From an uncultured Acidimicrobiales bacterium (GTDB lineage Bacteria > Actinomycetota > Acidimicrobiia > Acidimicrobiales > SHLQ01), in assembly GCA_938015295.1 (NCBI GenBank), contig CALLQB010000013.1, forward strand, positions 1 to 48,433: 48,433 nt of DNA, in the 5' to 3' direction. Under the pieces are notes generated by a model that had not been told where the DNA came from, ran no database searches, and worked only from the letters and a program-made list of their open reading frames with translations. A program made the translations under genes and the position numbers. Numbering within the stretch: the stretch's first letter is position 1; every line of letters starts with the position of its first letter. Positions 34,689 through 43,361 of the stretch are shown piece by piece.

Positions 34689-34710
34689 GACCAATCAACC
34701 GTTTAGCCCG
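34689..34710. promoter_or_regulatory. Weak operator-like dyad (possible seventh site)
   Basis: GACCAATCAACCGTTTAGCC agrees with the AACATATCAAGCGGTTAGTT site at about 13 of 22 positions. It lies upstream of the P450 at 34648. It is well below the other six in quality. Confidence 0.25.
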
Positions 34711-34720
34711 TCAAGATTTG

Positions 34721-35824
34721 CTACAACTCAAGAAATTCGTACGCCTTGTGGTCAAAGATTGCCGCTTGCGAGCGTTCGATGACCGCAGTCCACAACGCCA
34801 TGGCTCGCTCGCTCGAAGAGTCGAGCGTGCCAACGGCAAACACAGGAATGATCCAGCCGTATACAACGCCAACGCGGTAGTCCTGGAAAAACTGGTCGAA
34901 CTCGTAGCCGGTGACACCGGCTGCGGAGAGCGCGTCGTGATAGGCGTGCAGGAGTTCGTCCTCGTGTGCCCGACGGTCTTCAACCGAAAGGTTCTGGCTG
35001 AGGAAATACGCAACGTCGGCAGCGCCGCCACCCTGGCTTATCGACTGCCAGTCGATAACGACCACGGTGCCGTCTTCTTCGAAGAAGAGGTTGTCGGCCC
35101 GGTAATCAAAGTGCACCAGCGTGTGGGGCATCGCGCCAAACTTGTCGAGCAACAAGGGGTGGTTCTTCCCGTAGGCCTCGGCGTAGGGAACCATTTCGGG
35201 CCGTAGCGCGTGAGCGAACACCTCTTTGAAGCCGGGCAGCGATGCGCCGTATATGGCTTCGCCAGCCTTGTTGAGCGGGCCGTTGATGACGGGGATGAAG
35301 TCGGCGTTCTCCATGCCAGCACCGTTCCAGAAACGGGCGTGGTGCGCAGCAAGGCCAACCACCGCCGCCCGCGCCTGGTCAACCGATACCCCTGCTAGCT
35401 GGTCGCCGAGCGTGAGGTTGCCGAGATCTTCCATCAACAGGAGGTATTCCTCCTCGACCGATTCGTCGGTCGAGGTGTTGCAGGTGACGTGGTAGATCTC
35501 GGGCGTGCGCACGGTTGTTTCGCCCGCAATCTCTGCGTAGAAGCGATGTTCGCGTTCATAGACACGGGTCGGCCGCATCATGGTCTTGATCTCGGGCGAC
35601 TGGGTCGGAAACTTCGCCATCATCGTGGCGGGTGAGGACCCGGCATCACCTTCGTAGGTGAGGGCAAGCTTGCCAACCTCGCCCATGAACCCGACGCCTG
35701 CGGCTGCTGGATCGATGGCGACCGCCGACACCGTTGCCCCAGCTGGCAAGGTGCCGGACTCGTGGAGCGCCTCGGTAAGCCACTCGGCGGTTATCTCTGA
35801 CGTTGTCGTTGGCAAGTTACTCAT
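34721..35824 (-). CDS. APH/ecdysteroid-kinase-like small-molecule kinase
   Basis: A 367-residue paralogue of the kinase at 28497-29582. The catalytic loop HFDYRADNLFF and VVIDWQSI carry the catalytic Asp, Asn and metal-binding Asp, and the N-lobe has GVGFMGEVGKLALTYEG and MMAKFPT. It lies between two P450 genes on the same strand. The start MSNLPTT at 35824 sits six bases after TATGTT, inside the operator-like dyad, so this gene is the clearest direct target of that site. A hydroxylated P450 product is a plausible substrate; an antibiotic is unlikely. Confidence 0.85.
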   Translation of the reverse strand: MSNLPTTTSEITAEWLTEALHESGTLPAGATVSAVAIDPAAAGVGFMGEVGKLALTYEGDAGSSPATMMAKFPTQSPEIKTMMRPTRVYEREHRFYAEIAGETTVRTPEIYHVTCNTSTDESVEEEYLLLMEDLGNLTLGDQLAGVSVDQARAAVVGLAAHHARFWNGAGMENADFIPVINGPLNKAGEAIYGASLPGFKEVFAHALRPEMVPYAEAYGKNHPLLLDKFGAMPHTLVHFDYRADNLFFEEDGTVVVIDWQSISQGGGAADVAYFLSQNLSVEDRRAHEDELLHAYHDALSAAGVTGYEFDQFFQDYRVGVVYGWIIPVFAVGTLDSSSERAMALWTAVIERSQAAIFDHKAYEFLEL

Positions 35825-35830
35825 GGCGAG

Positions 35831-35852
35831 AACATACCAAACGGTCAATTAC
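35831..35852 (-). promoter_or_regulatory. Operator-like dyad, site 4 of 6, fused to a leaderless promoter
   Basis: AACATACCAAACGGTCAATT. On the minus strand its end reads TATGTT, then six bases, then the kinase ATG, so the dyad covers the -10. It overlaps the last three codons of the upstream P450. Confidence 0.6.
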
Positions 35853-37087
35853 TTCGACAGATCTGCCACAGGTGTAAAGGTCAGCTCCAGTTGATGTACT
35901 GCTTGAAACGCGTTGCCCACGATGACCGGATAGGGGTCGGACCCCTTCTTGATGGCGATGTCGGCGCAGCGTTCGGTGATGAGCTTCGACCCGACGATCG
36001 CTTCGGTTCGGGCGAGCTCGTAGCCGATGCAAAAGTGTTTGCCGACGCCAAAACCCAAGTGTCCGCTGCGCCCTTCTTCGGCCCCGGCGCCCGAACGCAG
36101 CTCTTTGGTGAGATGCAGGTCGGATCGATGAAGGTCGAACTGGTCGGGGTTAGCAAAGACCGATTCGTCGCGGTGAGCCGACCCCATCGAAATACGCACC
36201 CTCGCCCCCACCGGAATTTCGGTGCCATACCACTCGACCGGCGCCGTGGTGAACCGGTCTTCGCTGGTCACCGGAGGCGTGTGGCGCATCATCTCGCTGA
36301 AGGCATTGTCCCAAAGCGCTGGGTTAGCGAGGACTTCGTCAAACAGGTCGGGTTGTCGCAACAGGTTCCACCACATGTTCGCAATGGCCTTGTCAGTGGT
36401 CTCGCCGCCAGCGATAAAGAGCAGCCCGCAGAACGCCGTGATCTCCTCTTCGTCAAGCCGGTGACCTTCGACTTCGGCCCGGGCGATCTTGGCAATGTGG
36501 TCCATTCGCTGCGGATCGTCAACATTTTGGAGCGCCGGCGCGATGTGCGAACAGAAAGCTTCTTTGGCCTCAAGACCTTTCACGCGAAGTTCAGGCGAGC
36601 CCGACAATCCCATGATCATGTCGGTGACCCATTGCCGGAAGAGGTCACCTTCGCCTTCCATGCCGAGCATCGCCGAGATGACGTCGACCGGTAGACGAGC
36701 GCTGAACTGGCGTACAAGATCGACTTCGCCGTCGCTGGCAAACTTGTCGACAAGGTCGGTAGCGCAGTCAGAAATCATCTGGCCGTAGCCAGCGAGGCGA
36801 TTGCCCACGAAGTCCGGCGCCACAATTTTTCGGCGAACAACATGGCCATAGTCGTCACGCGAAATCAGTGTCGGTCCAATAACTTGGCCGGTACTCAACT
36901 CATAGGTCGATGCCGAGTAGGTCTCGTGATCGGCAAAGACATCGACCACATCTTGATAGCGAGTAAGCCACCAAACGTCGGTGTTGGGATCGTGGAAGAG
37001 AGGATGTTCGTCGCGCATCTGCTTCCACACCGCAGTCGGGTTTCGTCGATACTCGTCGGTCGAAAGTTCGTCCGGGTCGAGACGCAT
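35849..37087 (-). CDS. Cytochrome P450
   Basis: A 412-residue P450 with GGETTDKAIA, ExxR in EMMRHTPP, and haem loop FGVGKHFCIG (Cys353). The N-terminal half has the VVRRKIVAPDF-type C-helix. It differs clearly from the other two P450s in the window, so it is not a recent duplicate. The ATG at 37087 follows GGGGGAG by only three bases; an in-frame extension to 37198 overlaps the divergent nitroreductase and is rejected. Its stop codon TAA falls inside the operator-like dyad of the downstream kinase. Confidence 0.92.
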   Translation of the reverse strand: MRLDPDELSTDEYRRNPTAVWKQMRDEHPLFHDPNTDVWWLTRYQDVVDVFADHETYSASTYELSTGQVIGPTLISRDDYGHVVRRKIVAPDFVGNRLAGYGQMISDCATDLVDKFASDGEVDLVRQFSARLPVDVISAMLGMEGEGDLFRQWVTDMIMGLSGSPELRVKGLEAKEAFCSHIAPALQNVDDPQRMDHIAKIARAEVEGHRLDEEEITAFCGLLFIAGGETTDKAIANMWWNLLRQPDLFDEVLANPALWDNAFSEMMRHTPPVTSEDRFTTAPVEWYGTEIPVGARVRISMGSAHRDESVFANPDQFDLHRSDLHLTKELRSGAGAEEGRSGHLGFGVGKHFCIGYELARTEAIVGSKLITERCADIAIKKGSDPYPVIVGNAFQAVHQLELTFTPVADLSK

Positions 37088-37182
37088 GTACTCCCCCACG
37101 TCGTTGATGCCTCTGTTCCTACTATGTTCGGACCTTACCGAATCGCCCCTGTGGCGAGAAGTCTCGACGCGAAAGAAACGAC

Positions 37183-37854
37183 ATGACCGACAGCGCATCC
37201 GACATTGATGTGGCCAATGCCGACCATCTGCTCACCACGACGCGAGCGGTTCGCAAACGTCTCGACCTCACCCGCCCGGTGCCGCGGCAAACCATCCTCG
37301 ACTGCATCCGGGTGTCGACCCAGTCGCCTGCCGGGGGCAACTATCAGAAGTGGCGTTGGATGGTTGTTGATGACCCCGACAAGAAGCTGGTCATCGCCGA
37401 GGCCTATCGGCGCACGTACGCTCCCTACATTGCCGCCCAGAAACAAGCGGTAGGCGAGAAAGACCCGGGCAACTCGACGATCGACAAGATCATGTCGTCG
37501 AGCGACTATCTGGCCGAAATTCTCGAGCAGGTCCCCGCCCTCGTCATCCCTTGCGCACTCGGTCATCCGGACCAGGACGGCAGCGGCGACAACCAGGGTT
37601 GGTGGGGATCGTGTATCCCGGCGGTTTGGAGTTACATGCTCGCCGCACGCGCCCGTGGTATCGGCACCGCTTGGACAACGTTGCACCTTGGCGGCGCCGA
37701 AGAGGTCGGTGAGGCCCTCGGTATTCCGTCGACGGTGATGCAGCTGGCATGCGTGCCGACGGCCTACTACACCGGCGACACCTTCCGGGTTGGTGCGCGC
37801 CGACCGGCCGAAGAGGTCACCTACTTCAACGAGTGGAAAAACACCGAAATGTAG
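37183..37854 (+). CDS. Nitroreductase family FMN protein
   Basis: The 223-residue protein has the nitroreductase-fold start TTTRAVRKRLDLTRPVP (flavin phosphate-binding Arg), SPAGGNYQKWRWMVVDD, and the C-terminal RARGIGTAWTTLHLGGAEEVGEALGIP, where the GI(G)T segment contacts FMN. It resembles the NADH- or F420-linked nitroreductase/BluB-like branch used in many catabolic clusters to reduce enones. It is divergent from the P450 at 37087 and convergent with the MFS gene (9-bp gap). The physiological substrate is unknown. Confidence 0.88.
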   Translation: MTDSASDIDVANADHLLTTTRAVRKRLDLTRPVPRQTILDCIRVSTQSPAGGNYQKWRWMVVDDPDKKLVIAEAYRRTYAPYIAAQKQAVGEKDPGNSTIDKIMSSSDYLAEILEQVPALVIPCALGHPDQDGSGDNQGWWGSCIPAVWSYMLAARARGIGTAWTTLHLGGAEEVGEALGIPSTVMQLACVPTAYYTGDTFRVGARRPAEEVTYFNEWKNTEM

Positions 37855-37863
37855 AAGGTTCGG

Positions 37864-39285
37864 TTACTGCCGGGCCGCCGTTTTCGGCCAGGCAGCGACC
37901 ATCGCTGCAAGACCGGCCACTACCACGATCAACAACAAAAGGAACGCCCGGTCGACGCCCGCGACAATGTCGGCATCGCTGTCGCCCAGCGCTGCGATGG
38001 CGCCGGCGATACCGAGTGCGCTCGCCAGTGACCTGATGGTGTTGAATCCAGCATTGCCTTGGCCATACTCGGCCACGTCGAGATCGACCATCGCCGCGGC
38101 GTTGACCGGAGCAAACGTGCATGCCATGCCGATACCAAACAAGATGATGCCCGGTAAGAAACGGCCAACGTAATTCGGTTCACCTTCAAGCATCACCAGA
38201 AACCACAGATTGCCCAGCGCCAACGCGATAAGGCCTACCGTCAGCACCAGCCGGAACCCAATCCGCTCGGTCAGTTTCACAATCGCCAGCGAACCAAATC
38301 CGGCGATAACCGGCGTCGGTGTGATGGCCAGACCCACTTCAATTTGGCTGTAGTCCCACTCATTGATCAAAAACAGCGGCCAGATCAGCCACACTGCGGT
38401 GCCCGCAACGCTGATGAAGACATTCACGATCGTTGCCACCGAGAACGTGCGAATCTTGAACAGGTCGAGGTTGATCAGCGGCCGCGGGTGGCGCCGCGAG
38501 CGCCACACAAAAACCGGGAACAACGCCAAAGCAAGGGTGAGCACGCCAACCACCGAGAAACTTGTCCATCCCCACCGCGGTCCTTGCACGATTCCTAGCG
38601 ACAACAGACCAACAGCAGTAGTTCCGAGTATGACGCCGAAGAAGTCGGGCATGTTGCTGGCTCCGGTCGGCCCAGACTCCGACGCTCCCGGCGGCGTTGG
38701 GGCGACACCGTCGACCGCAACTTTGAACGCTACCCAAGCGGCCGCAGCAAGCAGACAGGTAGCAAAGAACATCCAGCGCCAGGAGGCAAGCTGCAAAATC
38801 ACCGCAGTGATCGATGGCGCAAACGATGACCCCAAAGGAAACGACGCTGTCCACACGCCGATAACAAACGGGTGCCGTTCCACCGGGTACCTCGATGTTG
38901 CGACCACGAGCGATGCAGGAACTACCAGCGCTCCGCCGATGCCCTGAACACACCGCCCAGCGATAAGCGTCAGCGGCTCGGGCGCTGCACCAGCGAGAAG
39001 GCTCCCCAAGCCGAAAACGACGAGGCCAATCTTGAACATTCGGCCGCTGTCGAGCCGATCGGTCAGTTGTCCACCGAGCAGCGTGAACGCGGCGATAACA
39101 ATCGAATACCCTGACAACGACCAAGAAAGGGTCGACCGGCTTGCTTCGGCGAACGAACTTTCGATGGCAGGAAATGCCAGATTTGCACCGGTGACCGCAA
39201 CTGGCATCAGCCCCATCGACGCAACCGCTACAAGTAGGGCGGCGCGATTGCCCGTGGTTTTGGGCACCGCCGCTGCTGCAGTCAT
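37864..39285 (-). CDS. MFS transporter, DHA2 (EmrB/QacA) family
   Basis: The 473-residue transporter has about 14 hydrophobic segments, as usual for DHA2. The loop 2-3 motif is GGQLTDRLDSGRMFKIG, and motif C falls in FPLGSSFAPSITAVIL. It should export hydrophobic compounds by proton antiport. AAGGTGG lies just before the ATG at 39285; an in-frame extension to 39321 has no support. It is divergent from the crotonase gene with a 51-bp gap. It is the second exporter of the window besides the Bcr-type one and the ABC pair. Confidence 0.88.
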   Translation of the reverse strand: MTAAAAVPKTTGNRAALLVAVASMGLMPVAVTGANLAFPAIESSFAEASRSTLSWSLSGYSIVIAAFTLLGGQLTDRLDSGRMFKIGLVVFGLGSLLAGAAPEPLTLIAGRCVQGIGGALVVPASLVVATSRYPVERHPFVIGVWTASFPLGSSFAPSITAVILQLASWRWMFFATCLLAAAAWVAFKVAVDGVAPTPPGASESGPTGASNMPDFFGVILGTTAVGLLSLGIVQGPRWGWTSFSVVGVLTLALALFPVFVWRSRRHPRPLINLDLFKIRTFSVATIVNVFISVAGTAVWLIWPLFLINEWDYSQIEVGLAITPTPVIAGFGSLAIVKLTERIGFRLVLTVGLIALALGNLWFLVMLEGEPNYVGRFLPGIILFGIGMACTFAPVNAAAMVDLDVAEYGQGNAGFNTIRSLASALGIAGAIAALGDSDADIVAGVDRAFLLLLIVVVAGLAAMVAAWPKTAARQ

Positions 39286-39336
39286 GCGCCACCTTGGCAC
39301 GCCGTTTCGCCCGTCCGGCAATCGTCAGATAGAACG

Positions 39337-40095
39337 ATGACCATGACAGAAGAAACCGACGTACAGGTCGACGTAGCAGACGGTGTCGCCACCATCACAC
39401 TGAACCGCCCCGACGCTCTTAACGCGTTCACCCCACCCATGCTCGAGCGGTTGGCTGCGGCGGTCACCGAGGCTGACGTCGACCCGGAGGTGCAGGTCAT
39501 CGTGCTCACCGGAGCCGGGAGGGCGTTTTCTGCTGGCGTCGACCTGAAAGCGTTGGGCGACCGAGACATCATCGACGGCGCAGTCGGCGACATCCTCGAC
39601 ATCCCCGCCCGTCAGGTGGTCGACCGGCTGGCTTTTGGCAGCACCGTGTCGATTGCGAAGGTCAACGGGTTCTGCTTCACCGGGGCGCTCGAAATTGCTT
39701 TGGCCTGCGATCTGATGGTCACCGCCGATGAGGCGACCCTTGCCGACACCCATGCAAAGTTCGGCCTCCGACCCAGCTGGGGAATGAGCCAACGGCTTCC
39801 CGCCGCAGTCGGCAAAACAAAGGCGCGCGAGCTGTCGCTCACCGCACGCAACATCAAAGGCATCGAAGCAGCGGCAATCGGTATGGCGTGCACGTCGGTG
39901 CCGCTTGCCGAACTCGACGCAACCGTCGCCGACATGGCCGCCACCATCGCCGGTAACAGCACCGGCTCGCTAGCGGCCTACAAAGACCTCTTCGCCGCGT
40001 CGGAACGCCTCGGACTTCAGGACGGATTGGCCTACGAGTACGCAACTCCGTACACCATCGCAGACAGCGACGAACGCCTCGCCTCGTTCCGCTAG
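39337..40095 (+). CDS. Enoyl-CoA hydratase/isomerase (crotonase) family protein
   Basis: The 252-residue crotonase has both oxyanion-hole segments: AGRAFSAGVDLKAL and NGFCFTGALEIALACD, the latter with the first acidic residue. At the second catalytic position the typical PE..LG..P is replaced by GLRPSWGMSQRL, so the second Glu of true hydratases is missing. Isomerase, lyase or hydrolase chemistry on an acyl-CoA is therefore possible. It converges with the Rieske ferredoxin gene, leaving no gap between the two stops. It would act in side-chain or ring-derived acyl-CoA breakdown. Confidence 0.88.
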   Translation: MTMTEETDVQVDVADGVATITLNRPDALNAFTPPMLERLAAAVTEADVDPEVQVIVLTGAGRAFSAGVDLKALGDRDIIDGAVGDILDIPARQVVDRLAFGSTVSIAKVNGFCFTGALEIALACDLMVTADEATLADTHAKFGLRPSWGMSQRLPAAVGKTKARELSLTARNIKGIEAAAIGMACTSVPLAELDATVADMAATIAGNSTGSLAAYKDLFAASERLGLQDGLAYEYATPYTIADSDERLASFR

Positions 40096-40485
40096 CTAGC
40101 GGGTGCGGAACATTCCGCCGACTTCGCCGAACCCGTCACCTTTGTCGTCGTCGTTGTTCGACGACAGGTACACAACCGCCCCGTCGTCGGATTCGACCAC
40201 CTTGTAGCAGGCCACACCTTCCCACGCTGGCGGGCCCGAATGAGTGCCGTCGCGCACATCAAACTGTGCGCCATGCAGTGGGCAGGTGATCTTGGCGCCG
40301 CGGAACCGGCCTTCGCTGAGCGGGGTGTCGGCGTGAGAACAGTTGTCCTCGAGGGCATACAGCTGGCCGGCGCTTCGGCACACCACGATGCCGTAGTCGC
40401 CGACGTCTTCGAAACACTTCATCTCTCCGTCGGCCATCTCGCTCAGATCGCCGAGGTCGAGGGATTCGCCAGATTCCTCTGCCAC
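40096..40485 (-). CDS. Rieske [2Fe-2S] ferredoxin
   Basis: The 129-residue protein has the Rieske cluster motif CSHADTPLSEGRFRG with CPLHGAQFD, and a core typical of ring-hydroxylating dioxygenase ferredoxins. About 25 polar residues follow the core, rich in Asp and Gly. It starts with GTG overlapping the upstream oxygenase stop as TAGTG, so it is co-translated with that alpha subunit and should be its electron donor. It is the only such ferredoxin in the window, although three alpha subunits are present. The matching reductase is not encoded here. Confidence 0.9.
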   Translation of the reverse strand: MAEESGESLDLGDLSEMADGEMKCFEDVGDYGIVVCRSAGQLYALEDNCSHADTPLSEGRFRGAKITCPLHGAQFDVRDGTHSGPPAWEGVACYKVVESDDGAVVYLSSNNDDDKGDGFGEVGGMFRTR

Positions 40486-41837
40486 TACAGGGGCCCCATG
40501 CCGACGTAGCGATCGAGGTTGTCGTGGTAGTACTTGATCCGACGCTCCTGCAGCGGCATGTACTCGCCCCGGTAACCACGCGACCGGAGGCCGGCATGCT
40601 GGGTGTTCCAGATAGCGACGTCTTGATCGATGCCAGGACCACACGACACTTCACCAGCGAGGCCGGTTTCGTGCTCTGCCTGGTAGTCGATCGAGACGAA
40701 GTCCTTCATCGAGTTTGAGTAGTACTCGCTGACCCCTTCAGGGAACTGCGTGAGGTACCACATGTCGAAGATGCACTTCTCGGGATCGGTGGGATGTGGT
40801 GTACCACGAAGCCAGATGCATCCATCAGGTTTCATGCTGAAGGAAATGTTCGGGAAGATTGTGTAGTGGTAGTGATCGGTGAGCTGTTCGTCGGAGTAGG
40901 ACGAGAAGTCGTACCCTTTGGCTGCACCGAGTTCACGCTTGCGTTGCTGGAGCGCCACCCGCAGACCTGACAGATCTTCGCGGTAAGGCTCGGCGTCGAA
41001 CTCCCAGAACTCAAAGTCCTGGGCGAAGCTCTTGAAGGTGCGATCAGCGTTGCCGCGAAACTGTGGGCCGGGGCCGCCACCGGGCATCATCATGCGGCAG
41101 TGGCCCGACTCGTAGAGGTCAAACTGGCAACCGCTGTGGTGCTCATTCATGGTTGACAGTGTTTGAGGATGAACGAACGGCAGGTGATAGCTCTCGTTGA
41201 AATTGTCCTGCACACACTTCCAATTGAAGTCGCCAACTACGGTCACCCAGTGGGTGCGTTTCATGTTCTCCATGCGGTAGCCGTCGAGATGGTCGGCAAC
41301 CGGATCGAGCCATTCGCGTAGCGGTTTCGCGTCGGGGTCCATGTTGAACCAGATGAACCCGGCCCAGGTATCGCTTGGCATTTCGATCAAGTTTCGCTTG
41401 CCACACGGGCTGCCCTGCACAAAGTCTTCTTCGTCAGGTACCCAGTTGAGACGACCTTCGTCGCCAAATCGCCACCCGTGATAGGCGCACTGAAATTCGC
41501 CGCCAGCCAATGAACCAACCTCGGCGGTGACGAGACGGTTGCCGCGATGCTGGCAGACGTTATAGAACGCACGCACCTTGGTGTCTTCGCCGCGGACGCA
41601 AAGCACCGAGTCGCGCCCAATTTCATAGGTGACATAGTCGCCTGGCTCGGGGATCTGGTCGACCCGTCCAGCCACCTGCCACATGCGCGGGAACAGCGAA
41701 TCCCATTCCTTCGCTGCGAATTCCTTGCTGTAGTACCGGTCGCCGCTAATGGGGTTGTCGGTGAGTTCGGGCTCGGGCGCCTTGGTCCTCGGAATCGGCC
41801 GAGGACCAGCGACGGGAGTTTCAAGAATGTCGGTCAT
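40485..41837 (-). CDS. Rieske non-haem iron oxygenase alpha subunit
   Basis: The 450-residue alpha subunit has an N-terminal Rieske domain (CQHRGNRLVTAEVG, then CAYHGW) and a catalytic domain with QDNFNESYHLPFVHP, giving the two His of the mononuclear iron site and the bridging Asp/Asn region. It resembles phenylpropionate- or carnitine-type monooxygenases/dioxygenases. GAAGG precedes the ATG at 41837; an in-frame GTG at 41855 would add six residues. It is divergent from the VOC-LLM-Rieske operon with the operator-like dyad at 41889-41910 between them. Confidence 0.92.
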   Translation of the reverse strand: MTDILETPVAGPRPIPRTKAPEPELTDNPISGDRYYSKEFAAKEWDSLFPRMWQVAGRVDQIPEPGDYVTYEIGRDSVLCVRGEDTKVRAFYNVCQHRGNRLVTAEVGSLAGGEFQCAYHGWRFGDEGRLNWVPDEEDFVQGSPCGKRNLIEMPSDTWAGFIWFNMDPDAKPLREWLDPVADHLDGYRMENMKRTHWVTVVGDFNWKCVQDNFNESYHLPFVHPQTLSTMNEHHSGCQFDLYESGHCRMMMPGGGPGPQFRGNADRTFKSFAQDFEFWEFDAEPYREDLSGLRVALQQRKRELGAAKGYDFSSYSDEQLTDHYHYTIFPNISFSMKPDGCIWLRGTPHPTDPEKCIFDMWYLTQFPEGVSEYYSNSMKDFVSIDYQAEHETGLAGEVSCGPGIDQDVAIWNTQHAGLRSRGYRGEYMPLQERRIKYYHDNLDRYVGMGPL

Positions 41838-41888
41838 GATGCCTTCTTCTTTCACCTGCGCACTTCGCGAACGTAGGTCTCTCCAATT

Positions 41889-41910
41889 AACATACCGCTT
41901 GGTTAGTTTC
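41889..41910. promoter_or_regulatory. Operator-like dyad, site 5 of 6
   Basis: AACATACCGCTTGGTTAGTT, at the divergent promoter of the two Rieske operons (minus 41837, plus 41971). Read toward the minus gene it ends in TATGTT, a -10 candidate. Confidence 0.6.
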
Positions 41911-41970
41911 GGTCATCATTTGTCATGATGGAAATCAACCAATCTGCCGCAACCGGTCCAGGGGGCCATC

Positions 41971-42474
41971 ATGATCCGAGGCGTACACCACGTAGCGCTT
42001 GCAACGGGCAACATCGAGCGCCTTGTCGCGTTCTACACCGAGCACCTTGGTTTCGAGGTGGTCATGGAAACCTCGTGGGCCGATCGGCCGATGATCGACG
42101 ACATCGTCGGACTCAAGAACTCCGCGGCCAAACAGGCAATGCTTCGGGCGGGCAATACCCACGTCGAAGTCTTTGAATATTCGTCTCCCGAACCTGTTGC
42201 AGGCGACCCGAACCGCCCGGTCTGCGACCACGGCTACACCCATTTCTGCCTCGACGTCACCGACATCGACGCCGAGTATGAGCGCCTCCTTGCCGCTGGC
42301 ATGACCTTCCACACACCCCCACCTCCGCTGTCGAAACTCGGTAGCGGAAAGATCCGCGCCACCTACGGACGCGACCCCGATGGCAACGTGATCGAACTGC
42401 AGGAGGTACTCGACACGTCGATCCCGTTCGCGATGGATCACCTCAATGCAACGATGGGCGAACCTCTCCGATGA
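41971..42474 (+). CDS. VOC family protein (lactoylglutathione-lyase-like)
   Basis: The 167-residue VOC protein begins MIRGVHHVALATGNIERLV and has ligand candidates His7/His8, Glu in HVEVFEY, His in GYTHFCLDV and Glu in NVIELQEV, all four of a metal-binding glyoxalase fold. The insertion FHTPPPPLSKLGSGKIRATYGRDPDGN is typical of larger members. AGGGGG lies nine bases before the ATG. It is first in the operon, overlapping the LLM gene by ATGA. Its position before two oxygenase genes suggests action on an oxygenated intermediate, but extradiol-dioxygenase activity cannot be claimed. Confidence 0.87.
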   Translation: MIRGVHHVALATGNIERLVAFYTEHLGFEVVMETSWADRPMIDDIVGLKNSAAKQAMLRAGNTHVEVFEYSSPEPVAGDPNRPVCDHGYTHFCLDVTDIDAEYERLLAAGMTFHTPPPPLSKLGSGKIRATYGRDPDGNVIELQEVLDTSIPFAMDHLNATMGEPLR

Positions 42475-43361
42475 AGTTCGGTTGCGTCTTCCCAACAGTC
42501 GAAATCGGTAGCGATCCAGGCGTTATACGCGAGTTCGCCCAAACTGCTGAAGGGCTTGGCTACACCCACATCGTTGCCTATGACCACGTCGTCGGAGCCC
42601 AACACAGCGACCGCGAACCGAAGCTCTGGGGGCCGTACGACGAAACCCATCCGTTCCACGAACCAATGGTGCTGCTCGCGTACCTCGCCGGCGTCACCAC
42701 AATTATCGAATTCATGACTGGCGTGCTCATCTCGCCGCAACGCCAGTCGGTGCTGGTTGCCAAGCAGGCTGCCGAGCTGGCAATACTTTCCGACAACCGG
42801 TTCCGGTTGGGGGTAGGCACTGGCTGGAACTTCGTTGAGTACGAAGCACTCAACATGTCCTTTGAAGATCGTGGCCGGATGCTCGACGAGCAGGTGCACG
42901 TCTGGCGCCAACTCTGGGAGAATGACCTCGCCGACTTCACCGGCGACTTTCACCGGCTCGACCGGGTCAACGCTCTCCCCCGCCCCTCGCAGACCGTGCC
43001 GGTGTGGTTCGGCGGAGGCGGCGGTCCAGCGGTGAGGCGAGCGGCCGAGTTGGGCGACGGTTTCGTTTTTGGCTCTACAGCCGAACGCACGCAGGACGCC
43101 TGTCGCGACCTGGTCGAACGGCTCGAGGCCAACGGTCGCCGCGAAGGTTTCGGCATCGACACGTTGGTCGGCTTCGGCGACGGTCCCGATGCGTGGCACA
43201 AGGCGGTCGCTGCTTGGGAGCCAATCGGCGCCGACACACTCTCGATGCGGGCGATGACCGCCAGCTCAAAACTGGTCGGTGAAGCCGACCCCGGCTTCAC
43301 TACAGCGCAACAACATATCGATGCCCTAGAGATCTTCATGCAGGAGATGAGCAATGACTGA
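42471..43361 (+). CDS. LLM-class F420-dependent oxidoreductase
   Basis: The 296-residue protein has LLM hallmarks: MKFGCVFPT, DHVVGAQ, TGVLISPQRQSVLVAKQAAEL, NRFRLGVGTGW and VPVWFGGGGGPAVRRAAELGDGF. The TIGR03619-like pattern (DHV... GWNF.E) is close to F420-dependent enzymes of catabolic clusters. It overlaps the VOC gene by four bases and the following Rieske gene by eight, so all three are tightly coupled. It would reduce or oxidise an intermediate with F420; the substrate is unknown. Confidence 0.9.
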   Translation: MKFGCVFPTVEIGSDPGVIREFAQTAEGLGYTHIVAYDHVVGAQHSDREPKLWGPYDETHPFHEPMVLLAYLAGVTTIIEFMTGVLISPQRQSVLVAKQAAELAILSDNRFRLGVGTGWNFVEYEALNMSFEDRGRMLDEQVHVWRQLWENDLADFTGDFHRLDRVNALPRPSQTVPVWFGGGGGPAVRRAAELGDGFVFGSTAERTQDACRDLVERLEANGRREGFGIDTLVGFGDGPDAWHKAVAAWEPIGADTLSMRAMTASSKLVGEADPGFTTAQQHIDALEIFMQEMSND

